Part shown: piece by piece, positions 35,070-43,096 of the stretch | Numbering within the stretch: the stretch's first letter is position 1 | How the letters are laid out: each line of letters starts with the position of its first letter | NCBI GenBank assembly: GCA_046048895.1 | Contig: JBJOFF010000004.1 | Location: 59,230-123,229 of the forward strand | Source: ZLKRG08 sp046048895 | GTDB lineage: Bacteria; Actinomycetota; Actinomycetes; Nanopelagicales; Nanopelagicaceae | Direction: 5' to 3' | Length of the DNA stretch: 64,000 nucleotides | Notes under the pieces: generated by a model | Told to the model about the DNA's origin: nothing | Databases searched by the model: none | The model's input: only the letters and a program-made list of their open reading frames with translations | Position numbers and translations under genes: made by a program

Positions 35070-35399
35070 TTACTGCGAGCGCTTATCCCAACGCTCTTGG
35101 ATCTTCCCTGAATTCGGCTTCTTCATACCTATTCGGCCGATTCCACCAGCCCCACCAGCGCGACCGATCTTCATTGTGGCCGCCCCGGCGAGCGCGACCA
35201 AGAAGCCAGCGATGCCAAGGAGTGCGAAATTGGCGATTACGCCAGCGAGGATTAGCCCGATTCCTAAGAGGATGGCCAATACATTAAGGAGAATATTTGG
35301 ACGGCGCTCCTCCATGGATGCCACGAGGCGTGGATCTTCAGCAGTTAACGCTGCTTCCATCTCCTCGATGATCTTCTTTTCACGCTCAGTTAAGCCCAT
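35070..35399 (-). CDS. DUF3040 membrane protein
   Basis: 109 aa: an N-terminal cytoplasmic helix MGLTEREKKIIEEMEAAL followed by ERRPN, then two hydrophobic helices (residues about 35-55 and 58-76), then a Gly/Arg-rich tail. The LTEREKKIIEEMEAAL start is the DUF3040 signature; the family is confined largely to actinobacteria and has no known function. It is 9 bases after dinB, is the last gene before a strong terminator and would be co-expressed with the SOS cassette. Confidence 0.85.
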   Translation of the reverse strand: MGLTEREKKIIEEMEAALTAEDPRLVASMEERRPNILLNVLAILLGIGLILAGVIANFALLGIAGFLVALAGAATMKIGRAGGAGGIGRIGMKKPNSGKIQERWDKRSQ

Positions 35400-35408
35400 A
35401 GGGGTAAT

Positions 35409-36584
35409 TTACTCTTCTTTTCGCTTTCGATACAACCGGGCCGGACGCACAGACTTCTCACCAAAGCGCGCTGCGGCCTTATCTATAGCGCTTTCAGCCT
35501 CCCGCCAACCCTTCTCCCGTTGGCCCAACATCAACTGCTCAGGGGCATCATCGCGAAAATTCGAGAGCGAGACGCCCACTAAACGTAAGCGCGCACGATC
35601 TAATTTGAGCGCCAGATAGAGCTCTTTAACCACCTGATAAATCTCGTGAGTTGAACTAATTGGAAGCGGCAGAGTCTTGGAGCGAGTAATCGTTTTGAAA
35701 TCTGCAAAGCGCACCGTAATGCTGATGGTCTTTGCATATAAATCTCGGTTTCGAAGTCTGGTGCTTGCGCGTTCGGTGAGTTTTAAATACTCACGCAAGA
35801 TCAACTCTGGATCATCGATGTCATATGAGAAGGTTTCATTTGCGCCAATTGATTGATCTGGGTCATCAACTACTACTTGGCGATAATCACGCCCCCAAGA
35901 GAGTTCGTATAAATGCTCTCCGGTGGCATCCCCCAGCGCGCGCTTTAAAGTATCGAGCGGAGTATTGGCGATATCTTTAATTTGATGTAAACCTAAGCGT
36001 TGCAGCGCCTCTGCAGTCTTTGGTCCAACTCCCCACAAATCTGAAACTGGTAACGGATGCAGAAAACTAATCACGCGATCATCTGGAATCTCTAGTAATC
36101 CATTTGGTTTGCAATGTCCTGATGCTAATTTAGCGATAAATTTATTAGATGCGATTCCAACAGAACAAGTGATGCCACATTCATCTTGCACGCGTTTACG
36201 AATAGCTTGGCCAATTTCTCGCGGTGTACCTAGTAGTCGCTGCGCACCAGTTACATCCATAAATGCTTCATCGAGTGATAATGGTTCTACATATGGCGTA
36301 AAGCTCTCAAAGATCTGCATTACCTTTGCCGAGATTTCAGAGTATCTGTGATGATCTGGAGATACAAAGATGGCGTTTGGTGCCATACGTTTAGCGCGGC
36401 CAACTGGCATCGCCGCGCGAATTCCGAATTTACGGGCGGCGTAATTGGCACTCAACACAACACCGCGTATACCTGCACCAACTACCACTGGTTTTCCGCG
36501 CAGTGAAGGATCATCTAATTCGGCAACCGATGCATAGAAAGCATCCATATCGCAGTGAATAATCGTCTGCTTATCGGTGGCCAT
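35409..36584 (-). CDS. dinB: Y-family DNA polymerase IV
   Basis: Translesion polymerase. 391 aa with all catalytic acids present: CDMDAFYASVAEL near residue 11 and PLSLDEAFMDVTG near residue 100; the VGIASNKFIAKLASG and HhH segment LWGVGPKTAEALQRLG follow, then the little-finger domain. It is a catalytically competent DinB, not the inactive ImuB type. Its ATG overlaps the last base of the dnaE2 stop region, so the two polymerases are translated together under the LexA-controlled promoter upstream. Confidence 0.94.
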   Translation of the reverse strand: MATDKQTIIHCDMDAFYASVAELDDPSLRGKPVVVGAGIRGVVLSANYAARKFGIRAAMPVGRAKRMAPNAIFVSPDHHRYSEISAKVMQIFESFTPYVEPLSLDEAFMDVTGAQRLLGTPREIGQAIRKRVQDECGITCSVGIASNKFIAKLASGHCKPNGLLEIPDDRVISFLHPLPVSDLWGVGPKTAEALQRLGLHQIKDIANTPLDTLKRALGDATGEHLYELSWGRDYRQVVVDDPDQSIGANETFSYDIDDPELILREYLKLTERASTRLRNRDLYAKTISITVRFADFKTITRSKTLPLPISSTHEIYQVVKELYLALKLDRARLRLVGVSLSNFRDDAPEQLMLGQREKGWREAESAIDKAAARFGEKSVRPARLYRKRKEE

Positions 36585-39500
36585 TAGGCGAGATTACTTT
36601 TCTTGGCGGTAAAACTTTCATAAGCAGCGCTTAAATCCCACGCGCCAGTTGCGCGAATTGAAACGCCTTTCGGGCCAGTACGACGCAGTACTCCGCGCAC
36701 TAAAAGTAGCTCCGCTGAAAATAGCGTCTGCGCGAACTCTGGATTCTGCTTTAAAACATCTTCAAAAAAGGTGGCATCGCTGCAACCAAAGCCATCATCT
36801 AGCGATAGGAAGATCACGCGCTTGCCAGAGCGCACTGGTGGTTGTTGCAACGCAATCTTTACCCCAGCTACCAAGATTGATGAACCAGAACGTTGCTTTA
36901 GTAAATCAGATGATTTAACTGCACCGATTGAATTTAAGAAGTGGCCATAAAAGTTAAGCAGATGGGAGGTAACTTCCATGCCCAAAGTTTCGATTTCAGT
37001 CTGCACGCGTTCAACTTGGTTTAAATCAGGTAGCCCGCTTGGTTTTAAGTCTGGCGCTTTAAATCCAAAGGTCATTTGGGCACCAGGTAGCGCAGCTGCT
37101 GGCGAACGACTGATATCTGCTAAATGTAAAAGTAAATCTCGCCTTGTAATTTTTGCATTAATGTCATGAATTGCATCAAAAGCACCGACCATAATTAACT
37201 TTTCAGTTACCGGTAGCGATGCACCTGAGCGGCGAACAAAATCTGTTAAATCTAAATACGGTTGCGCGCGAACAATATTTAGCGCTTCGGCATCTGAAAT
37301 TCCGGCGACATCAATTAAGGCCATCCGGATACCGCTAGTTTCCTGAAAACTTTCAACCCTATATGTAATATCTGATTTATTTACATCAACCAGTAGCGTT
37401 GCAATATTCATCTGGCGCGCTTCGGCTAAAACTAAACGCTTTGGATACATTCCTGGATCATGCGTTAATAACCCGGCAATAAAGGCAGCTGGATGATGGG
37501 TTTTAAGCCAAGCGCTCTGATAAGTAGGTAGCGCAAATGCAGCAGCATGAGCTTTGCAGAAACCAAAGGAGGCAAAGGCGCGAAGCACCGCCCAGATTTC
37601 ATCGACTACCGACTTTGGATAGCGAGCTGCCCTTTCATAGAACCAATCGCAGATCTCTTGTTGCTTTGAGAAGTCGCCAAGCGCGCGACGCTTTTCGTCA
37701 GCTTCGGCGTAGGAAATCCCAGCCATAATCGAGATGATCTGAATAACCTGCTCGTGAAAGACCACTACCCCTTGGGTCTCGGCTAAAACTCCATGTAAAT
37801 CAGGGTGAATTAACTGCGCTGGCTTAAAGCCATGTCGCGCATTTAAAAATGGCGTAATCATGTCGCTTTTAACTGGCCCTGGCCTAAAGAGCGAGATATC
37901 AATAATTAAATCTTCGAAGCGCTCTGGTTGTAACTTGCCAATTAATTCGCGCTGACCCGGAGATTCAATTTGAAAGAGCCCAATGGTGCGAGTGGATTGA
38001 ATCAATTTATAGGTATCAGGATCATCAAGTGGAACTGATTCGATATCTACGGAGCGCGCTTCGGTGCGCTGAATTTCAGCTAACGTGTAAGCGATGGCAG
38101 ATTGCATTCGTACACCCAAAATATCTAACTTTAATAGCCCGATTGCTTCGACATCATCTTTATCAAATTCCACCATTGAATAACCACTGGCATTAATCAA
38201 CATTGGCGCACGATCAGGCAAGGTGTTATTGCTAAGCACCACTGCACATGGATGCATTGCTAAATTTCTCGGTAGACCATCAAGGCGTTCCGCTAATTTA
38301 ATAACCATTGCCGCAAGTGGCGTATTGATATTTAAGGCTCGAAGCTCTGGCAGTGATTCCAGAGCTTTAGAGATATTGCGGGCTCTAATATGCGGCAAAC
38401 TCTTGGCAATTAAATCAATTTCGGATTGCGACATTCCAAGCGCCGCACCAGTATCACGGATGGCATGGCGAGCTCGGTAAGTTTCGATCATCGCAACAGT
38501 TGCAGTTCGATGTTGGTATTTTTTAAATACTAAATCGTAAATCTCTAATCGCCTGGCTGATTCAACGTCGATATCAATATCAGGTAGTGCGCGACGTAAC
38601 GGCGAACAGAAACGCTCCATTAATAAGCCATAGCGAATTGGATCTACCCCTGAGATGCCAAGTAAGTGGCAGATTAAAGAACCGGCACCGCTACCGCGTG
38701 CGGCTACTCGAATGCCAGCGTTACGCGCCATATCTGTTACATCAGCGACCGTTAAAAAATAACTTTCATAACCAAGCGTGGCTACCGTTGCCAATTCATC
38801 ATCTAAACGCGCCCGCGCCTTTGTTAAATCATCGTGGCTGGAATAGCGCCAATTAAGGCCCGCTTCGCATCTGGTTCGAAGTAACGCGCGCATCTCCTTG
38901 TAGTTGCTAACGCCTACAACTTCGGCTTCTGGCAGCTCGATTCCGCCAAGTCCAAATTCTTGCGGCGACAAGATGCAACGCTCTGCAATTCCTTGGGTGG
39001 TGCGAAGCAACGCTTTACCGTTTCGTTCTCCGGCAGCACGCGAAATTTCATCTGCTAAATCGCGCATCTGATGGTTGTCCTTTAAATATGCCTCACTGTT
39101 GGCTCGTTCGACATGGCGTTTATGCAACGGAACTAATTTGCGCGAAGCATCCAAAATATCTGCAATTGGGCCATCTTCGGGATTTAACATCCGAACTCCG
39201 TTGGAAATGACTGCCGGTAAATCATGATCGCGTGCAAAACCCAACATCCGTCCCGCATGGCTGGTAGAACGTGGCCCATCACCTGGCGCTAAATGCGAGA
39301 TACATTCAATTACCGAATCTGCAAAGTAGTGACGGTATTTATTAAATTCAAGTAGCGCTTGATCTGACCGATGCTTAGTAATTAAATTTGCGACTTGCGA
39401 ATCTGGGCCATGAAGCAGAATTAAATTTTCAGTGTATTGCGCAAACATTTTGATTTTCTCAAGATGCAGAGTTGGCGGATTGCGATCAGGTCGTAGCGCT

Positions 39501-39772
39501 GACATTAATCTACATAGCGAGCGCCAACCGCCATCAGATTGCGCAAGTAGCGTTACCCGCGAATTATCAAGCGCCAAATTGACGCCAACAATTGGCGCGA
39601 TGCCGAAATCTTTGGCAGCTTGCACAAATCTAATTACGCCAGCCAATGAATCGCGATCAGTTATCGCAAGTGCAGGTGCGCCAAATTGGGCCGCGCGTGC
39701 GACTAAATCGCGTGGTTGCGTGGTGCCATATTTAAAAGAGAAAGCGCTGGCACAAGAGAGATGATTAAACAA
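36584..39772 (-). CDS. dnaE2: Error-prone DNA polymerase III alpha subunit DnaE2 (ImuC)
   Basis: Second C-family polymerase used in damage-induced mutagenesis. 1062 aa, shorter than DnaE1. The palm motif LPDIDIDVE is intact, as are RGSGAGSLICHLLGI, VVFHEQVIQI and SFGFCKAHAAAFALPTYQSAWLK. A C-terminal OB fold follows (ILVAGVKIALQQPP). The PHP domain has lost metal ligands: the usual HxH of the first motif reads S6-C-A8 (HLSCASAFSF) and the TDH motif reads TDR (Arg40). It overlaps the upstream DUF6504 gene by 8 bases. Induction by DNA damage is inferred from the SOS box at 40036-40051. Confidence 0.94.
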   Translation of the reverse strand: MFNHLSCASAFSFKYGTTQPRDLVARAAQFGAPALAITDRDSLAGVIRFVQAAKDFGIAPIVGVNLALDNSRVTLLAQSDGGWRSLCRLMSALRPDRNPPTLHLEKIKMFAQYTENLILLHGPDSQVANLITKHRSDQALLEFNKYRHYFADSVIECISHLAPGDGPRSTSHAGRMLGFARDHDLPAVISNGVRMLNPEDGPIADILDASRKLVPLHKRHVERANSEAYLKDNHQMRDLADEISRAAGERNGKALLRTTQGIAERCILSPQEFGLGGIELPEAEVVGVSNYKEMRALLRTRCEAGLNWRYSSHDDLTKARARLDDELATVATLGYESYFLTVADVTDMARNAGIRVAARGSGAGSLICHLLGISGVDPIRYGLLMERFCSPLRRALPDIDIDVESARRLEIYDLVFKKYQHRTATVAMIETYRARHAIRDTGAALGMSQSEIDLIAKSLPHIRARNISKALESLPELRALNINTPLAAMVIKLAERLDGLPRNLAMHPCAVVLSNNTLPDRAPMLINASGYSMVEFDKDDVEAIGLLKLDILGVRMQSAIAYTLAEIQRTEARSVDIESVPLDDPDTYKLIQSTRTIGLFQIESPGQRELIGKLQPERFEDLIIDISLFRPGPVKSDMITPFLNARHGFKPAQLIHPDLHGVLAETQGVVVFHEQVIQIISIMAGISYAEADEKRRALGDFSKQQEICDWFYERAARYPKSVVDEIWAVLRAFASFGFCKAHAAAFALPTYQSAWLKTHHPAAFIAGLLTHDPGMYPKRLVLAEARQMNIATLLVDVNKSDITYRVESFQETSGIRMALIDVAGISDAEALNIVRAQPYLDLTDFVRRSGASLPVTEKLIMVGAFDAIHDINAKITRRDLLLHLADISRSPAAALPGAQMTFGFKAPDLKPSGLPDLNQVERVQTEIETLGMEVTSHLLNFYGHFLNSIGAVKSSDLLKQRSGSSILVAGVKIALQQPPVRSGKRVIFLSLDDGFGCSDATFFEDVLKQNPEFAQTLFSAELLLVRGVLRRTGPKGVSIRATGAWDLSAAYESFTAKKSNLA

Positions 39773-40043
39773 TTCGAATCAACCATTTACCCGTGGCCTC
39801 ATCTCGCTCTAATTCAAAGGTGGTTACGCTGCCGATTGGCGCAGCTTCAACGCGCCAGATAGCGCGGGCATTGTCATCTGGTCGATAGATGCCATCGCTA
39901 ATGCGATTCCACCAACCGCCTGCTTCGCACCAACGATTAAGTACGTTATGGATCCGAAAGCGTTTGCCGCGGTAGGTGAACTCGATCGGGGCTGCCCCAT
40001 CGGTGGTAACCAGTAAATCTGAGTGAGGTGAGTATTCGAACAT
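39765..40043 (-). CDS. DUF6504 family protein, first gene of the SOS operon
   Basis: 92 aa, no signal or membrane segment. Contains FTYRGKRFRIHNVLNRW, GGWWNRI and AIWRVEA, typical of the small DUF6504 proteins found beside dnaE2 or imuB in actinobacteria; their role in mutagenesis is unproven. The ATG (40041-40043) lies inside the LexA box and a -10 element ends 8 bases upstream of it, so the message is probably leaderless or nearly so. It runs 8 bases into dnaE2. Confidence 0.82.
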   Translation of the reverse strand: MFEYSPHSDLLVTTDGAAPIEFTYRGKRFRIHNVLNRWCEAGGWWNRISDGIYRPDDNARAIWRVEAAPIGSVTTFELERDEATGKWLIRIV

Positions 40044-40051
40044 TTGTTCGA
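40036..40051 (-). promoter_or_regulatory. LexA (SOS) box
   Basis: TCGAACATTTGTTCGA is a perfect palindrome of the actinobacterial/Gram-positive LexA type (consensus GAAC-N4-GTTC with flanking TC and GA). It covers the start codon of the DUF6504 gene and the predicted transcription start, so bound LexA would block initiation of the whole DUF6504-dnaE2-dinB-DUF3040 operon. Confidence 0.92.
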
Positions 40052-40081
40052 AAGATAGTGGCTACCTCTGACACAAATCAA
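40052..40081 (-). promoter_or_regulatory. Promoter of the SOS operon
   Basis: On the minus strand TTGATT (40076-40081), an 18-base spacer, and TATCTT (40052-40057). The -10 abuts the LexA box, and the expected start point falls within a base or two of the ATG at 40043. Confidence 0.6.
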
Positions 40082-40116
40082 GGTCCGAGCGCAACACGCC
40101 ATACCTGCGCGTAAAG

Positions 40117-40134
40117 TAGTTGAAAGTTCAACTA
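40117..40134 (+). promoter_or_regulatory. Perfect 8-bp inverted repeat upstream of doxX, possible operator
   Basis: TAGTTGAAAGTTCAACTA has 8-bp arms separated by two bases and lies 49 bases before the DoxX start. The TTGAAA within it could serve as a -35, with TATCTA-like sequence downstream at non-ideal spacing. Symmetry and position suggest a dimeric repressor site (MarR- or HxlR-like by shape, which is a guess). No regulator gene is adjacent. Confidence 0.45.
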
Positions 40135-40182
40135 TTCTGCTAGCCTATCTAGGTACGGAAAACATATTTCAAGGAGAGTAAA

Positions 40183-40590
40183 TTGAACATTGTTCTAGCA
40201 ATCGGCCAAATCCTATTTGCGCTGATCTTCATCAATTCAGGAATCAGCCACCTCACCAAACTTGAGGCAATGACAGGCTATGCAAAATACAAGAAGGTTC
40301 CAGCTGCAAAGCTATCAGTAGTGCTTTCAGGTCTCATGATTCTAGTTGGCGGCATCTTCGTTGCCCTCGGAATCTATGCAGATCTAGGTGCGCTACTAAT
40401 TGCGATCTTCCTAATTCCAACTGCATTTATGATGCATAACTTCTGGAAGGAAACAGATCCGACTGCAAAGATGAACGAAACGATTGGATTCTTCAAGGAT
40501 CTCTCGCTTGCAGGCGCTGCGCTAATTATTTACGCGCTTGTTGCAGGTGGAGCAGAACTCGGAATCAACATCACTGGTTCATTCTTCTAA
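40183..40590 (+). CDS. DoxX-family membrane protein
   Basis: 135 aa, four hydrophobic helices. The N-terminal LFALIFINSGISHLTKLEAMTGYAK and the central LGIYADLGALLIAIFLIPTAFMMHNFW are DoxX signatures. DoxX proteins are linked to redox or thiol stress in some bacteria; the substrate here cannot be read. The start is a TTG (40183-40185) preceded by a strong AAGGAGAG ribosome site at 40171-40178. Transcribed alone, with a palindrome upstream and a terminator after it. Confidence 0.88.
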   Translation: MNIVLAIGQILFALIFINSGISHLTKLEAMTGYAKYKKVPAAKLSVVLSGLMILVGGIFVALGIYADLGALLIAIFLIPTAFMMHNFWKETDPTAKMNETIGFFKDLSLAGAALIIYALVAGGAELGINITGSFF

Positions 40591-40602
40591 AGTTAATTTG
40601 AA

Positions 40603-40635
40603 AACACCCTCAGAGAAATCTCTGGGGGTGTTTTT
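40603..40635 (+). terminator. Rho-independent terminator after doxX
   Basis: ACACCCTCAGAGA and TCTCTGGGGGTGT form an almost perfect 13-bp stem with a two-base loop, followed by TTTTT. It lies 13 bases after the DoxX stop and ends 18 bases before the next start codon. Confidence 0.92.
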
Positions 40636-40653
40636 CTTTGCCACAATACCGAA

Positions 40654-41397
40654 GTGGAGTTAATTGGCGCGCTATTAGCAGGTTGTGCCATTGGTGCGGT
40701 ACTTGGATTTGTCGGTGCTGGCGGCGCCATGCTGACTGTGCCAATTCTGGTCTATGTATTTGATTACTCCCCAAGCCAGGCATCAGTTGCCGCAATTGCG
40801 GTTGTAATTGTGGCGGCGTCATCTGGGCTCTACCCTCGAATCAAAAGTGGCGACGTTCTGATTAAAGAGGCGCTCATTATTAGCGCCATGGGAATCTTTG
40901 CCAATGTTGGATCAGCGCAGTTAGTTAGAAATATTAGCGAGCAAATCTTGATTACTGGCTTTAGCGCGGTAATTATCTTGGCTGGCTTTACGATGCTTAG
41001 AAAACCAGTCGCTGCACCAGAAAAACCAATTCCAATTCCGGCTCTGATTCTGCTCTCTTTTGTAATTGGCTCTCTAACTGGCTTCTTTGGGATAGGCGGT
41101 GGCTTCTTAGCGATACCGGTGCTGGTGCTCGCCTTTAATACGCCACAGAATAAAGCAGCCGGAACTTCACTATTAATTATTGTTTTAAATAGCGTGATTG
41201 CCTTACTTGCTCATAATTCATCATGGTCAGAAATCAATTGGCAAGTGCCAATTTTTATGGCGTTAAGCGCAGTAATTATAGGTAATTTGGCAGGCAAACA
41301 ATCTGCTAAAACCAACCCAGAACTACTCAGGAAAGCCTTTGCGGCGCTACTTTTTGCAATTGCAACATTTACCTTAATTGAAACTTGGTTCATTTAA
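40654..41397 (+). CDS. TauE/SafE-family sulfite/anion exporter
   Basis: 247 aa, about 8 helices in two related halves, each with the family Gly-rich turn: GFVGAGGAMLTVPIL near residue 20 and GFFGIGGGFLAIPVLVL near residue 148. Family members move sulfite, sulfoacetate or other small organic anions; the substrate here is unknown. It starts with GTG, just after the doxX terminator. Its last 8 bases overlap the convergent MFS gene. Confidence 0.88.
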   Translation: MELIGALLAGCAIGAVLGFVGAGGAMLTVPILVYVFDYSPSQASVAAIAVVIVAASSGLYPRIKSGDVLIKEALIISAMGIFANVGSAQLVRNISEQILITGFSAVIILAGFTMLRKPVAAPEKPIPIPALILLSFVIGSLTGFFGIGGGFLAIPVLVLAFNTPQNKAAGTSLLIIVLNSVIALLAHNSSWSEINWQVPIFMALSAVIIGNLAGKQSAKTNPELLRKAFAALLFAIATFTLIETWFI

Positions 41398-42586
41398 GAT
41401 CTTTTACTGAAATATATCTAGATTGACGTCCAACTATTAAGAGCAACAGCGCTATTAGTCCAAATGAAATCGGCAAAGTTGTAACTTCGGAGATGCCACC
41501 AATTAATGCAGGGCCAAAGAAATTTCCTGCAATCGAAATTAGTGCAACGCGCGCCATGCCAACCGATGGTGCTACTCCCGGCACGCTCATCGCTGCTAAG
41601 TTAAATGCCGGAAAGAATGGGCCCATGCAAAGTCCTACGATGGTAAATGCAACACAAAGTAATCCGACGCCGGCAATTTGATTTACTTTAGATAATGGAA
41701 TACCAACGGCTAATCCGATTCCTAGGGAGATGCCACCGATATAACCACCATACTTAACAGTTTTTTGATGTCCCCATTTTTCAAACCAACTATCCCCTAA
41801 GAATCTACTTACAATCATTCCTAGCGAATAGAAAGTTGCAGCAACTGCGGTAATCCCTTTACCAACTTCCATATAATCTTTAAGCAGAATTCCACTCCAG
41901 TCATAAATTCCACCTTCAGGAACAAACGAAGCTAGCAGGCCGATTCCTAGCGCCCAGAGTGGCAAAGTTTCTCTAGAAAATAGAGGAATCTTCGCCTCGG
42001 TCTTTTCATGAGTCTCACCTTTATGGCCGTCTAAATTCGCTGGCAATAACCCATTTATCGTAATTACATATAACGCTGCCGAGATTAGAGCTAGATACTT
42101 TAAATGTTCTTCTGGAGTTATTAATTTAGCTAACAAGCCACCAAATAATGTCACCACAAAAGCGCCTACGCTCCAAAGGGCATGAAATGAGGACATGTAT
42201 CTAGCGCCTGTTAATTTTTCAATTGCCATGGCTTGAACATTCGCCGATACATCCAAAGCTGCAAATGAGAGCCCGGTAATAAATAAACCGATTATTAGAG
42301 TAAGAACTGACTTGGCGCTGCCCATAGTGAAGATACCAATTGGCATCAATACCGCACAGATTCGGGCAAAATTCTTGCTAGCAATTACATGAATTGCGCG
42401 ACCTGATATTTGCGTTCCCATTACAGAACCAAAAGCTCCGGCGAGAAAAATTAACCCAAATTCCCCATCTCGCAGCCCTAACTGATCTTTAATTTCCGGA
42501 ATTCTCGGGACCCAAGCCATGGAGCTAATACCCATTACAAAGAAAGTCGCCCACAAGTGATTGCGTGCTTTTTTAGCTAAGGACAC
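41390..42586 (-). CDS. MFS transporter
   Basis: 398 aa with 12 predicted helices. The first half reads WVPRIPEIKDQLGLRDGEFG and GRAIHVIASK, similar to small-molecule efflux members of the major facilitator superfamily; helix 7 begins after a short charged loop (DGHKGETHEKTEAK). No substrate can be assigned. GTG start (42584-42586) with AAGG 8 bases upstream and a -10-like TATATT sharing bases with the divergent ybaK promoter. Confidence 0.85.
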   Translation of the reverse strand: MSLAKKARNHLWATFFVMGISSMAWVPRIPEIKDQLGLRDGEFGLIFLAGAFGSVMGTQISGRAIHVIASKNFARICAVLMPIGIFTMGSAKSVLTLIIGLFITGLSFAALDVSANVQAMAIEKLTGARYMSSFHALWSVGAFVVTLFGGLLAKLITPEEHLKYLALISAALYVITINGLLPANLDGHKGETHEKTEAKIPLFSRETLPLWALGIGLLASFVPEGGIYDWSGILLKDYMEVGKGITAVAATFYSLGMIVSRFLGDSWFEKWGHQKTVKYGGYIGGISLGIGLAVGIPLSKVNQIAGVGLLCVAFTIVGLCMGPFFPAFNLAAMSVPGVAPSVGMARVALISIAGNFFGPALIGGISEVTTLPISFGLIALLLLIVGRQSRYISVKDLK

Positions 42587-42597
42587 GGGAATTACCT

Positions 42598-42606
42598 TAA
42601 TATACT
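42598..42606. promoter_or_regulatory. Overlapping divergent -10 elements between the MFS gene and ybaK
   Basis: Plus strand TATACT (42601-42606) and minus strand TATATT (42598-42603) overlap by three bases in a 21-base divergent gap. The plus -10 would start transcription about 42613, at the second ATG (42614) of ybaK, implying a leaderless message. No convincing -35 is visible for either. Confidence 0.45.
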
Positions 42607-42607
42607 T

Positions 42608-43096
42608 ATGAACATGGATAGCATTCTTGAACGCGGACCAGTTAAACGAGTCTCAGACGTTTTAGCAGCTAACGGAATGGGAAAGATTCACGTATTGGCT
42701 GATTCCGCGAGAACTGCGCAAGATGCGGCAAGTGCGTTGAATATCCAAGTTGGACAGATTGCTTCTTCATTAATTTTTAGATTGCCAGATGGTGCCCCTA
42801 TTTTGGTAATAACTAGTGGGCGTCATCGAGTCGATACCGAATTGGTAGCGCGCACTTTAGGCGTAACTCATTTAGATCGTGCAGATGCAAATTATGTAAA
42901 GGTACTTAGCGGCTTCTCGGTTGGCGGAGTCAGCCCGCTTGGTTGGACCACCACTATTAACCATATTTATATCGACGAAGCGCTTAATGATTACGATGCC
43001 ATTTGGGCGGCAGCGGGCCATCCTCACGCGGTTTTCCCAACTACTTACGACGAACTAAAACGAGTCACTTCCGCAAATAAGTTAGCGGTCGAATAG
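42608..43096 (+). CDS. YbaK/EbsC-family aminoacyl-tRNA deacylase
   Basis: 162 aa single YbaK domain, likely hydrolysing mischarged aminoacyl-tRNA in trans. Supporting segments are GQIASSLIFRLPDGAPILVITSG, HRVDTELVARTLG, the Gly-rich FSVGGVSPLGW, and AAGHPHAVFPTTYDEL. Two ATGs (42608 and 42614) are possible starts; the position of the -10 favours the second as a leaderless start. It overlaps the CruF-like gene by one base (TAGTG), heading the carotenoid run. The tRNA target is not readable. Confidence 0.9.
   Translation: MNMDSILERGPVKRVSDVLAANGMGKIHVLADSARTAQDAASALNIQVGQIASSLIFRLPDGAPILVITSGRHRVDTELVARTLGVTHLDRADANYVKVLSGFSVGGVSPLGWTTTINHIYIDEALNDYDAIWAAAGHPHAVFPTTYDELKRVTSANKLAVE

Noticed and set aside
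38587..38856. Several 60-140 aa plus-strand frames inside dnaE2, dnaE1, comM and trpE
   Set aside because: All lie wholly within well-supported genes on the other strand, lack ribosome sites and have no recognisable motifs.
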